Source of the DNA: Pyrinomonadaceae bacterium
GTDB taxonomy: Bacteria > Acidobacteriota > Blastocatellia > Pyrinomonadales > Pyrinomonadaceae
Assembly (NCBI GenBank): GCA_030841105.1
Contig: JAVEDE010000058.1
Coordinates: 28,676-92,675, forward strand
Direction of reading: 5' to 3'
DNA length: 64,000 nt
Part shown: piece after piece, positions 16,669-24,740 of the stretch
Position numbering within the stretch: the first letter of the stretch is position 1
Layout of the letters: each line of letters begins with the position of its first letter
The notes under the pieces: generated by a model
What the model saw: the letters and a program-made list of their open reading frames with translations, nothing else
What the model was told of the DNA's origin: nothing
Database searches by the model: none
Program-made: the position numbers and the translations under genes

Positions 16669-17626
16669 GCCCGCGCCGAACGTTTCAACGAAAACAGGTG
16701 CACGGCGTCAACTTGCAAAGACTCTCATCGCGTGCCTGATCGTCGTTGCGGCAAACGTTTCGTGTGGAAGGGCGGGGCAACGCGGCGAAACTGCCCCAGC
16801 AGCGCAAACGACACCGACGGCGCAGAGATCGCAAACTTTAACGGCAGGGCAACCGCCGCAGCAAGACGGCGCATTGCTGCGTGTTTGCGCCGACCCGAAC
16901 AATCTGCCGTTCTCGAACGAGCGGCGCGAGGGTTTCGAGAATAAGATCGCCGATGTGTTGGCGCGCGAGATGCACAGGAAGGTCGAATACAAATGGTGGG
17001 CGCAGCGGCGCGGCTTCATACGCAACACGCTCAGGGCGGGCGAGTGCGATGTCGTCCTCGGCGTGCCCGCAAGTTTTGAACTCGCGCTCACCACGTCGCC
17101 CTATTATCGCTCGTCCTACGTCTTCGTCTCGCGCAAGGATCGCCATCTCGACATACGCTCGTTCGACGATCCCGTCTTGCGCAAACTAAAGATCGGCGTG
17201 CAACTCATCGGCGACGACTCGGCCAACACGCCGCCCGCGCACGCGCTGACGGCACGCCACATGGTCGAGAACGTCGTGGGCTATACAGTGTACGGCGATT
17301 ACTCGAAGCCGAACCCGCCCGCGCGGATCGTCGAAGCGGTGGCGCGCGGCGAGGTGGATGTGGCCGTCGTGTGGGGGCCTCTCGCGGGCTACTTCGCGTC
17401 GCGGCAAAAGGTGTCGCTCGAAGTCGTCCCCGTGTCGCCTGAGATTGATCTTCCGTTTCTCCCGTTCGTCTATGACATCTCGATGGGTGTGAGGAGGGGC
17501 GACGATGCGCTCAGGGAAGAACTCGAACGAGTCATCGAACGAAGGCGCGCGGAGATCGAAACCATCCTCGACGACTACGGCGTGCCGCGCGTCGGACGCG
17601 AGCAACAATTGCAGGCGACTTCTTGA
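16649..17626 (+). CDS. Quinoprotein-dehydrogenase-associated substrate-binding protein (XoxJ/MoxJ-like)
   Basis: 325 residues overlapping the dehydrogenase by 20 bases. Lipoprotein signal ending VAANVSC, a low-complexity Thr/Gln linker to about residue 70, then a type-2 periplasmic binding fold opening LLRVCADPNNLPFSNERREGF. KIADVLAREMHRKVEYKWW, RAGECDVVLGVP and GEVDVAVVWGPLAGYFA are the usual blocks of this family, which is found beside XoxF/MxaF dehydrogenases and is thought to help maturation or activation rather than import. No ABC transporter partner is present, which supports that view. Confidence 0.88.
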   Translation: MSSRSLKPAPNVSTKTGARRQLAKTLIACLIVVAANVSCGRAGQRGETAPAAQTTPTAQRSQTLTAGQPPQQDGALLRVCADPNNLPFSNERREGFENKIADVLAREMHRKVEYKWWAQRRGFIRNTLRAGECDVVLGVPASFELALTTSPYYRSSYVFVSRKDRHLDIRSFDDPVLRKLKIGVQLIGDDSANTPPAHALTARHMVENVVGYTVYGDYSKPNPPARIVEAVARGEVDVAVVWGPLAGYFASRQKVSLEVVPVSPEIDLPFLPFVYDISMGVRRGDDALREELERVIERRRAEIETILDDYGVPRVGREQQLQATS

Positions 17627-17642
17627 AGAGGACAACGCGCAA

Positions 17643-18221
17643 GTGAGAAGCAGGAGACAGAGTCGTTTGATGATCGCTGCGGTGTGCGGCGTCGTGTCGG
17701 CTTTGTGTCTCGTGGCGGCGTGCAAGCGGGAGGAGCGCGGCTTGCGTGTTGACCCGCCGTCGTCTGCGCGCGTCAACAGTAAAACTTTGAGCGAGTTGCG
17801 ACCGGGCAATGTTCAGCCAATTTCCGCGCCGAACGAATTTGAACAGAACGCTTTTGCGATGAACGAAGGCAAGCGTCTGTACGAGTGGTACAACTGCGTG
17901 GGTTGCCACGCGCACGGCGGCGGAGGCATCGGGCCGCCGCTCATGGACGCGAAGTGGATTTACGGCGGCGCGCCCGAACAAATCTTCGCCACCATCGTCG
18001 AAGGTCGCCCGAACGGCATGCCTTCGTTTCGCGGCAAGATTCCGGACTATCAGGTGTGGCAACTCGCGGCCTACGTGCGCAGCATGAGCGGGCAAGTGTC
18101 GAAAGACGCCTCGCCCTCGCGCGACGACGACATGAATGTCAAGAAGCCCGAACAGTCCACCGAGCAGCAAGAGCCGCGCGGCACGGGCGGCGTGCCGAAG
18201 TCTGCGGAGAGACCGCAATGA
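17643..18221 (+). CDS. Cytochrome c lipoprotein, likely electron acceptor of the PQQ dehydrogenase
   Basis: About 192 residues. The GTG at 17643 is chosen because AGAGGA lies upstream; ATG 17670 is an alternative. Lipobox LVAAC at the end of a hydrophobic stretch, one c-type heme site CVGCH and a distal Met region (GRPNGMPSFRGKIPDYQVWQLAAYV). After the cytochrome domain comes a charged tail rich in Lys, Glu and Gln. Gene order dehydrogenase-binding protein-cytochrome matches xoxF-xoxJ-xoxG clusters. Its stop overlaps the next start (ATGA), indicating translational coupling to oxidase subunit II. Confidence 0.88.
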   Translation: MRSRRQSRLMIAAVCGVVSALCLVAACKREERGLRVDPPSSARVNSKTLSELRPGNVQPISAPNEFEQNAFAMNEGKRLYEWYNCVGCHAHGGGGIGPPLMDAKWIYGGAPEQIFATIVEGRPNGMPSFRGKIPDYQVWQLAAYVRSMSGQVSKDASPSRDDDMNVKKPEQSTEQQEPRGTGGVPKSAERPQ

Positions 18222-19294
18222 GCGCGCCCGCGCGAAGCGGAATGAGCGCGCACGCGCGAAGGCTCGTTCGTGATGCGCTTCGCGCGTGCGCGCTCGCCTG
18301 CTACGCGCTCACGACGGCGGCTTGCACCGGCTCGCAATCAATCCTGAATCCGGCGGGGCCAAATGCGGGAAACGTCAGTCGCCTCTGGTGGCTGATGTTC
18401 TACGTTTGCGCCGCGGTCTTCCTGCTCGTCATCGCGTTCCTTGCCGCCGCGCTCGCCCGCACGCGACGTAGAACGAACAAACTTACGGATGCGCCCGACA
18501 CCGAACCCGACGCGGGGCGCGAGCGACGCATGCGCGGAGTCGTGACGGGCGCGGTCGTCGTCACCGTGATCATCCTGTTCGTCTTTCTCGTCGCCAGTTT
18601 CACCACCAGCCGCTCGCTCTACGCGCTCTCAGACCCGAACAATTTACGCATCAAGGTGAACGGGCAGCAGTGGTGGTGGCAGGTCGAGTATGAGAACGAC
18701 GTGGCGAGCCAGACTTTCAAGACGGCGAACGAGATACACATTCCCGTCGGGCAGACGGTGACGTTGCGACTCACTTCGAGCGACGTGATCCACAGCTTTT
18801 GGGTTCCGAATCTCGGCGGCAAGCGCGACCTGATTCCGGGACACGAGACGACGCTCTGGCTCAAGGCCGACAAGGCGGGCACTTATCGAGGGCAGTGCGC
18901 GGAGTATTGCGGCTTGCAACACGCGCACATGGCGTTCGTCGTCGTGGCCGAGCCGGTCGAGCAGTTCAACGCCTGGATGGAGGCGCAGAGACGCCCCGCC
19001 GCGCCGCCCGCGAACGCGGAGCAGCAACGCGGGCAGCAAGTTTTCCTCGCGTCGCCCTGCGTCATGTGCCACACGATTCGCGGGACGGATGCGGGCGCGA
19101 GCGTCGCGCCCGACCTCACGCATCTGGCGAGCCGGCAGACCATCGCCGCAGGGATGTTGCCGAACACGCGCGGCCATCTCGGCGGCTGGGTCAGCAATTC
19201 GCAGGAACTCAAACCCGGCAACCGCATGCCGCCGATCCCGCTCGCGCCTGAAGATTTGCAGGCATTGCTCAGCTACTTGGAGAGCCTCAAATGA
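18218..19294 (+). CDS. ctaC: Cytochrome c oxidase subunit II with fused cytochrome c (caa3 type)
   Basis: 358 residues. Lipoprotein-like N-terminus (LTTAACTGSQSILNPAGP), two transmembrane helices (about 55-75 and 105-125), then the cupredoxin domain with the aromatic GQQWWWQVEYEN region. The CuA ligands are C227, C231, H235 and M238 (CAEYCGLQHAHM) with an upstream His in DVIHSFWVPNLGG. A C-terminal cytochrome c domain has C281-x2-C284-H285 and a distal Met in NRMPPIPL. This is the caa3 architecture, in which electrons arrive from cytochrome c. A longer upstream frame overlapping the cytochrome gene is rejected. Confidence 0.95.
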   Translation: MSAPARSGMSAHARRLVRDALRACALACYALTTAACTGSQSILNPAGPNAGNVSRLWWLMFYVCAAVFLLVIAFLAAALARTRRRTNKLTDAPDTEPDAGRERRMRGVVTGAVVVTVIILFVFLVASFTTSRSLYALSDPNNLRIKVNGQQWWWQVEYENDVASQTFKTANEIHIPVGQTVTLRLTSSDVIHSFWVPNLGGKRDLIPGHETTLWLKADKAGTYRGQCAEYCGLQHAHMAFVVVAEPVEQFNAWMEAQRRPAAPPANAEQQRGQQVFLASPCVMCHTIRGTDAGASVAPDLTHLASRQTIAAGMLPNTRGHLGGWVSNSQELKPGNRMPPIPLAPEDLQALLSYLESLK

Positions 19295-21330
19295 AGGCCG
19301 AAGAGAATACGGCACAGAATGTTGAGACGACCACCGGGTCGCATGAGACGACAGCGACGACAGGTGCGGCGTCTGCTCAAGCCGTGCTCGCCTTGAGTCT
19401 CATGGAAGATCAAGAGCACGCCGAACTCGAACGGACTTGGAGCGACGAGCCGGGACTGTGGAATTGGCTGAGAAGCGTTGATCACAAGTCTATCGGCAAG
19501 CGTTACATCGTCACGGCCTTCATCTTCTTCCTGCTCGGCGGCCTACTCGCGCTCATCATGCGCCTGCAACTCTCGCGCCCGGAAAACACCCTGCTCGGCC
19601 CCGATCAGTACAACCAGATTTTCACGATGCACGGCACGACGATGATGTTCCTCTTCGCGATTCCGGTGATGGAAGCGATGGGGATTTATCTCGTCCCGCT
19701 CATGCTCGGCACGCGCAACATCGCCTTCCCGCGCCTCGCAGCCTTCAGCTACTGGATTTATCTCTTCGGCGGCATCACGCTCTACGTCTTCTTCTTTCTC
19801 AACATCGGGCCTGACACGGGCTGGTTCTCTTACGTGCCGCTCGCGGGGCCTGAGTTTTCGCCGGGCAAGCGCGTGGACATCTGGTCGCAACTGATCAACT
19901 TCACGGAGATCGCCGCGCTCGCCGCCTCGATCGAACTGATCGCGACGACCTTCAAACTGCGCGCGCCGGGAATGTCCGTCAACCGCATCCCGCTCTTCGT
20001 CTGGGCGATGCTCGTGATGTCGTTCATGGTGATCTTCGCGATGCCCGCCGTGATGACGAGCAGCCTGTTTTTGACGCTTGACCGACTCGTCGGGACGCAC
20101 TTCTTCAATCAGGCGGAAGGCGGCGACCCGCTTCTCTGGCAACATCTCTTCTGGTTCTTCGGCCACCCGGAAGTCTATATCATCTTCATCCCCGCGCTCG
20201 GCTTCGTCTCCTCGATCATCCAGACCTTCTCGCGCCGCCCGAACTTCGGCTACCTCGCGCTCGTGCTCTCGATGATCGCGACCGGCTTCATCGGCTTCGG
20301 CCTGTGGGTGCATCACATGTTCGCGACGGGCTTGCCGCAACTCGGCGAGAGTTTCTTTACGGCGGCGACGATGATGATCGCCATTCCATCGGGCGTGCAA
20401 ATCTTCTGCTGGATCGCGACGCTGTGGAGCGGGCGGCCACAGTTCAAGACGCCGCTTCTCTTTGTCCTCGGCTTCTTCTTCATCTTCGTGCTCGGCGGTC
20501 TGTCGGGCGTGATGCAGGCGAGCGTGCCCGTCAACCTGCAAGTCCACGACACGTTCTTCGTCGTCGCGCATTTTCATTACGTCCTGATCGGCGGCGCGGT
20601 CTTCCCGCTGTTCGGCGCGTTCTACTACTGGTTTCCGAAGATGACGGGGCGCATGCTCGGCGAGCGTCTGGGGCGGTGGAATTTCGCGCTCCTGTTCGTC
20701 GGCTTCAACCTGACTTTCTTCCCGATGCACCAACTCGGACTGCAAGGCATGCCGCGCCGCGTCTATACCTATTTGCCGGGGACGGGTTGGGGCAAACTGA
20801 ATATGCTGGCGACGGCGGGCGGCGTGGTGATGACTGTGGGCGTCGCCCTCTTCATCTTGAACGCACTATGGAGCCGTCGGCGCGGGCGCGTGGCGGGCGA
20901 TAACCCGTGGGGCGCGGACACGCTCGAATGGGCGACGAGTTCGCCGCCGCCGTCTTACAACTTCGACTATCTCCCGATCGTGCAGGGGCGCGAGGCGCTC
21001 TGGGCGCGCACGGATGATGCGCCCGTCGTGACGGGACTGAGGACGAACTGCCGCGACGTGCTGCTCACCAAGACGCTCGACGCCGAGCCGGACAACACGA
21101 TGTCGCTGCCGAGTCCGTCCATCTGGCCGGTGGGCGTGGCGTTCTCTGCCGCCGTCACTTTTATCGGTTCGTGCTTTACGCCTTGGGCGTTGGTGTGGGG
21201 CGCGATTCCGGCGTTCATCTCGCTCGTCGGGTGGGGCTGGCCGAAGCCGAAAGATGACAAGTGCGACCTGACGCCGGTTGACGAGTGGAGCGAAGAGAAA
21301 CGCAGGAAGGAGGCGCGTCGAGCGCAATGA
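19291..21330 (+). CDS. ctaD: Cytochrome c oxidase subunit I (A1-type heme-copper oxidase)
   Basis: 679 residues, start overlapping the ctaC stop. Landmarks: WLRSVDHKSIGKRYI at the first helix, HGTTMMFLF with a heme a ligand, FGHPEVYI with the CuB His and D-channel Glu, WVHHMFATG with the His pair, and VHDTFFVVAHFHYVLIGG with the heme ligands. The Glu of GHPEVY points to class A1. About 120 extra C-terminal residues, including two more hydrophobic segments (SIWPVGVAFSAAVTFIG, WALVWGAIPAFISLVGW), resemble the extended CtaD of other caa3 enzymes. Integral membrane proton pump reducing O2 to water. Confidence 0.96.
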   Translation: MKAEENTAQNVETTTGSHETTATTGAASAQAVLALSLMEDQEHAELERTWSDEPGLWNWLRSVDHKSIGKRYIVTAFIFFLLGGLLALIMRLQLSRPENTLLGPDQYNQIFTMHGTTMMFLFAIPVMEAMGIYLVPLMLGTRNIAFPRLAAFSYWIYLFGGITLYVFFFLNIGPDTGWFSYVPLAGPEFSPGKRVDIWSQLINFTEIAALAASIELIATTFKLRAPGMSVNRIPLFVWAMLVMSFMVIFAMPAVMTSSLFLTLDRLVGTHFFNQAEGGDPLLWQHLFWFFGHPEVYIIFIPALGFVSSIIQTFSRRPNFGYLALVLSMIATGFIGFGLWVHHMFATGLPQLGESFFTAATMMIAIPSGVQIFCWIATLWSGRPQFKTPLLFVLGFFFIFVLGGLSGVMQASVPVNLQVHDTFFVVAHFHYVLIGGAVFPLFGAFYYWFPKMTGRMLGERLGRWNFALLFVGFNLTFFPMHQLGLQGMPRRVYTYLPGTGWGKLNMLATAGGVVMTVGVALFILNALWSRRRGRVAGDNPWGADTLEWATSSPPPSYNFDYLPIVQGREALWARTDDAPVVTGLRTNCRDVLLTKTLDAEPDNTMSLPSPSIWPVGVAFSAAVTFIGSCFTPWALVWGAIPAFISLVGWGWPKPKDDKCDLTPVDEWSEEKRRKEARRAQ

Positions 21331-21932
21331 AAAGGCGTGCAGGTATTGACGTGTCCGGCTTGCCGCAGTTCGCCTTCGGCAGTCGCGGCTTGATCTGGTG
21401 GGGCATCTGGGGCTTTCTCGCCATCGAGACGACGATGCTCTTGATCTGTCTCGTCAGCTACTTCTACCTGCAAGACCGCGCGACGGACTGGCCGCCTCCG
21501 CCGACGCAGTTGCCCGATCTCGGCATACCGACGGCGACGCTCGCCGTACTGCTTTTGAGCATCGTGCCGATGCATTTGTTGGAGCGCGCGGCGAAGCGTC
21601 TGGACACGCGGCGCACGATTCTCTGGACGTTCGTGTGCATCGCGCTCGGCATCGTCTTCTGCGTGCTGCGCGGCTTCGAGTTCTATTCGCTGAACGTGTT
21701 GTTCGACAGCAACGCTTACGGCTCGGTGGTGTGGACGATCATCGGCGTGCATTCGTTTCACCTCGTGACGGAAGTGTTGGAGACGTGCGTCATCGTCTCG
21801 TTTCTGTTGAGCGGGCACACCGAGCCGAAGTATTTCGTGGACTCGACCGACAACGCGCTCTACTGGTATTTCATCGTCGCGATCTGGATACCGTGTTACG
21901 CGGTGCTCTACCTCGCGCCGCGTTATCTCTGA
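21327..21932 (+). CDS. ctaE: Cytochrome c oxidase subunit III
   Basis: 201 residues, ATGA overlap with ctaD. Five hydrophobic helices (WGIWGFLAIETTMLLICLVSYF, LAVLLLSIVPMHLLERA and others), with the family Glu in AIETT and HSFHLVTEVLETCVIV near the third and fourth helices. Shorter than mitochondrial subunit III (five rather than seven helices), as is common in caa3 operons. It stabilises subunit I. Confidence 0.9.
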   Translation: MKRRAGIDVSGLPQFAFGSRGLIWWGIWGFLAIETTMLLICLVSYFYLQDRATDWPPPPTQLPDLGIPTATLAVLLLSIVPMHLLERAAKRLDTRRTILWTFVCIALGIVFCVLRGFEFYSLNVLFDSNAYGSVVWTIIGVHSFHLVTEVLETCVIVSFLLSGHTEPKYFVDSTDNALYWYFIVAIWIPCYAVLYLAPRYL

Positions 21933-21946
21933 ACGGTGCGGGAGGG

Positions 21947-22333
21947 ATGAGAGAGTTGACGGAGAAGGCGAAAAAAGAGTTGAGCACGCAACGCGGCGTC
22001 TGCTGGCTGCTGACGGGCTTGCTGGCCGCGCCGCTCGCCTTCCTCACGCAGTTGACAGTGAACTACGCGGTCGTGCCGCGCGCCTGTTCGAGCGGCCACT
22101 TCTACGCGCCGCACTTGGTGACGGCGCTGTTTCTCCTCGTCGCGCTCGCGGGCGGCTTCATCGCGTGGCGCAACTGGCGCGAGGCGGGACAAACGGAGCC
22201 GGGCGCGGGCGGCGACACACTTGAGCGCAGCCGCTTCATCGCCGTCGTCGGGCTGCTGCTCGCAGGTCTGGTCACGCTCATCTTCATCGCGCAGTGGATT
22301 CCGCAGTTCTTGATCAGTCCGTGCCAGAGGTGA
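21947..22333 (+). CDS. Small three-helix membrane protein of the oxidase operon
   Basis: 128 residues, ATG after GGGAGG, 14 bases past ctaE. Hydrophobic segments at about 18-40, 50-72 and 95-118 (LVTALFLLVALAGGFIAW, FIAVVGLLLAGLVTLIFIAQW). It stands where the fourth oxidase subunit (CtaF-like) usually is. I see no diagnostic motif, so a subunit IV role is inferred from position only. Confidence 0.75.
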   Translation: MRELTEKAKKELSTQRGVCWLLTGLLAAPLAFLTQLTVNYAVVPRACSSGHFYAPHLVTALFLLVALAGGFIAWRNWREAGQTEPGAGGDTLERSRFIAVVGLLLAGLVTLIFIAQWIPQFLISPCQR

Positions 22334-22338
22334 GAGCT

Positions 22339-23388
22339 ATGTGGGAAAGGGGGAAGGGGGAAGGGGGAAGGGGGAAGCGTGGCGAAGGCCGCGCTCTCTG
22401 TCACGCGCTCGTGAGAGTGTGCTTGCTGCTGGTGCTTCTCCTTTTTTCCTTTAGCCTTTCCCCCTTCTCCTTTCCCCTTGCGCTCGCGCACGAAGGCAAG
22501 CCGCATAAGTTTGCCGATCTGTGGTTCACCTGGGGGCGCGACCCTTTCATCATCGCAAGCCTCGCGTTGTCGGCTTGGTTGTACTGGCGCGGCATAAGGC
22601 GTCTGTGGCAGGGCAACGAAGCGACGGGGCGGGGCGTGCGTCGCTGGGAGGCGTGGGCTTTCGCGGGCGGGTGGTTCGCGCTCTTCGTCGCGCTCGTGTC
22701 GCCGCTGCACCCTTGGGGCGAGGTCTTGTTCTCGGCGCACATGACGCAACACGAGGTGTTGATGCTCGTGGCCGCGCCGCTCCTCGTGCTCGGTCGTCCG
22801 CTGCTCCCGATGCTGTGGGCTTTGCCCCTCAAGTGGCGACAGCGCGCGGGCGGTGTGGGGCGACGAAAGTGGTTTCAAAGCGGGTGGCGTGCTCTCACGA
22901 ACCCGCTCGCGGCGTGGGCGATTCACACGGCGGCGCTGTGGGTGTGGCATGTGCCTGCGCTCTTTCAGGCGACGCTCAAAAGCGATCTCGTGCACACGCT
23001 CCAACACGTCAGCTTTCTCGGCTCGGCGTTGCTCTTCTGGTGGGCGCTCGTTCACGGGCGGCGCGGCTTGATGGGCTACGGCGCGGCGGCGCTCTACATG
23101 TTCACCACCTCCGTCCACAGCGGCGTGCTCGGCGCGCTCATCACCTTCGCGCGCAACGCTTGGTATCCGGCTTACGCGTCGAGCACGGGATCATGGGGAC
23201 TCACGCCGCTCGAAGATCAACAACTCGGCGGCCTCATCATGTGGATTCCCGCCGGACTCGTCTATATCGTCGCGGGGCTGGCGCTCGTGGTCGGTTGGAT
23301 GCGCGAGTCGGAGCGAAACGTGCTCAGGCGCGAGCGACAACAATTGCGCGTCGAGCGCGTTCGGGAGGAGGCGCGCGCAGATGCTTGA
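22339..23388 (+). CDS. ctaG: Cytochrome c oxidase assembly protein CtaG (caa3 type)
   Basis: 349 residues, seven transmembrane helices. Family blocks include SAHMTQHEVLMLVAAPLLVL, WHVPALFQATLKSDLVHTLQH and GLMGYGAAALYMFTTSVHSG with conserved His residues; the protein serves copper insertion into caa3 oxidase. The N-terminus is peculiar: residues 2-13 (WERGKGEGGRGK) and the signal hydrophobic core (LLFSFSLSPFSFPL) are translated from the two arms of a heptamer palindrome (22343-22377 and 22448-22479). The mature start is probably near AHEGKPHKF, as in relatives. The ATG follows AGAGGTGAG, six bases after the previous stop. Confidence 0.92.
   Translation: MWERGKGEGGRGKRGEGRALCHALVRVCLLLVLLLFSFSLSPFSFPLALAHEGKPHKFADLWFTWGRDPFIIASLALSAWLYWRGIRRLWQGNEATGRGVRRWEAWAFAGGWFALFVALVSPLHPWGEVLFSAHMTQHEVLMLVAAPLLVLGRPLLPMLWALPLKWRQRAGGVGRRKWFQSGWRALTNPLAAWAIHTAALWVWHVPALFQATLKSDLVHTLQHVSFLGSALLFWWALVHGRRGLMGYGAAALYMFTTSVHSGVLGALITFARNAWYPAYASSTGSWGLTPLEDQQLGGLIMWIPAGLVYIVAGLALVVGWMRESERNVLRRERQQLRVERVREEARADA
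22343..22479. repeat. Heptamer palindrome H5 (GGGGGAA type) inside ctaG
   Basis: Left arm 22343-22377 is five near-perfect GGGGGAA units. Right arm 22448-22479 is an inverted run (CCTTTCCCCCTTCTCC...) whose complement also reads in 7-bp units (AAGGGGA, AAGGAGA, AGGGGGA). The arms are separated by about 70 bases. It keeps the ctaG reading frame open. Confidence 0.75.
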
Positions 23389-23791
23389 AGTGACGAAGGC
23401 GACCGACAGGTTGAAACTCGCCTGCGCCTGCGCGATGCTGGCGTTGACGTTCTTCTTGCTCGCATCGTGCAAAGGTTATTCGAGCCGCGCGGCAGTGGAA
23501 GAGATGACGGGCGGAAACGTCGCGCGCGGCGAGGCGGCGATCAACCGTTACGGCTGCGGCACATGCCACACAATTTCCGGCATCTCCGGCGCGCAGGGGC
23601 AAGTCGGGCCGCCGCTCACAGGCATCGCGAGCCGCACCTACATCGCGGGCGTGTTGGAGAACAACCCCGATAACATGCTGCGCTGGATACAGAACCCGCG
23701 CGGCGTGGACGAGAAGACCGCCATGCCCACGCTCGGCGTCTCGGAGCAGGACGCGCGCGACATCGCGAGTTTCCTCTACACGCTCAAATAG
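23381..23791 (+). CDS. Small cytochrome c lipoprotein of the oxidase operon
   Basis: 136 residues, overlapping ctaG by eight bases. Lipobox LLASC, one heme site CGTCH (NRYGCGTCHTISG) and a distal Met in KTAMPTLGVSEQDARDIASFLYTL. Single-domain class I cytochrome c anchored outside the membrane. A second cytochrome beside the one at 17643 could carry electrons from another donor or shuttle between the dehydrogenase cytochrome and CtaC. Confidence 0.88.
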   Translation: MLEVTKATDRLKLACACAMLALTFFLLASCKGYSSRAAVEEMTGGNVARGEAAINRYGCGTCHTISGISGAQGQVGPPLTGIASRTYIAGVLENNPDNMLRWIQNPRGVDEKTAMPTLGVSEQDARDIASFLYTLK

Positions 23792-23862
23792 CAGAGCTTT
23801 CATACACTGCGGTTGAGCCGTTCGCGCGACGGAAGCAGGCGCGCAATCTGACAAGGGGACAC

Positions 23863-24687
23863 ATGGAAGACGAGGGGAAACAGAAGGCCGAGCAAGAGGA
23901 GTCAGACCAGCGCAGCTCTCCTAGCGGCAAAGTCGTCTACGGCGCGATCTTGAAAGAGGGTGAAGAGGAACTGCTACGCCCGTCTTCCGCGCTCTTCTGG
24001 TCGGGGCTGGCCGCAGGGCTTTCGATGGGTTTCTCGATGATCGCCGAAGGGCTGCTGATGGCCTACCTGCCGGACGCGCACTGGCGTCCGCTCGTGGCGA
24101 AGTTCGGCTACAGCGTGGGCTTTCTCATCGTCATACTCGGTCGCCAACAGTTGTTTACGGAAAACACGCTGACGCCCATGTTGCCGCTCCTCACACGCAA
24201 GGATGGCGAGACGGCAAAGAACGTGCTGCGACTCTGGGCGGTCGTGCTCGCCGCCAATCTCTTGGGCGCGCTCCTCGTCGCAATTGTGTGCGCGCGGACG
24301 AACGCCTTCGACCCGCACGTCCGCGAGGCGTTCGTCGAGATGGGGCACAAGGCTACGGAGCACGGCTTCTGGACGGTGCTGTTGCGCGCCGTCTTCGCGG
24401 GATGGCTCATTGCGCTGATGGTCTGGTTGCTCCCGTTCGCAGAGTCGGCGCGCGTGTGGGTGATCATCATCATCACATACGTCGTCGGCCTCGGCCATTT
24501 CAGTCACATCATCGCCGGAGCGGTCGAGACGTTTGCGCTCGCCGCGGCCGGGCAGGCATCTTGGATGACCGTGCTTGGCCGTTACATCGTCCCCACGCTC
24601 GCAGGCAACATACTCGGCGGCGTCATGCTCGTCGCCACGCTCAACCACGCGCAGATCGTCGCCGGAGGCAAAGGGCAAGACGTGTAA
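23863..24687 (+). CDS. Formate/nitrite transporter (FNT) family protein
   Basis: 274 residues, six transmembrane segments after a charged N-terminus of about 40 residues. The segments ALFWSGLAAGLSMGFSMIAEG, FLIVILGRQQLFTENTLTP and GHFSHIIAGAVETFALAAAG carry the family pattern, nearest the YfdC-like branch with RQQLFTENT. FNT proteins are pentameric channels for small monovalent anions. In this operon formate release from alcohol/aldehyde oxidation is an attractive idea but unproven. Start after AAGGGGACAC, 71 bases past the cytochrome gene. Confidence 0.88.
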   Translation: MEDEGKQKAEQEESDQRSSPSGKVVYGAILKEGEEELLRPSSALFWSGLAAGLSMGFSMIAEGLLMAYLPDAHWRPLVAKFGYSVGFLIVILGRQQLFTENTLTPMLPLLTRKDGETAKNVLRLWAVVLAANLLGALLVAIVCARTNAFDPHVREAFVEMGHKATEHGFWTVLLRAVFAGWLIALMVWLLPFAESARVWVIIIITYVVGLGHFSHIIAGAVETFALAAAGQASWMTVLGRYIVPTLAGNILGGVMLVATLNHAQIVAGGKGQDV

Positions 24688-24740
24688 AGAGCAAGGACGT
24701 TGGAAGCCCGGCAAGACGTTTGCCCATAGGATGGAAATTA

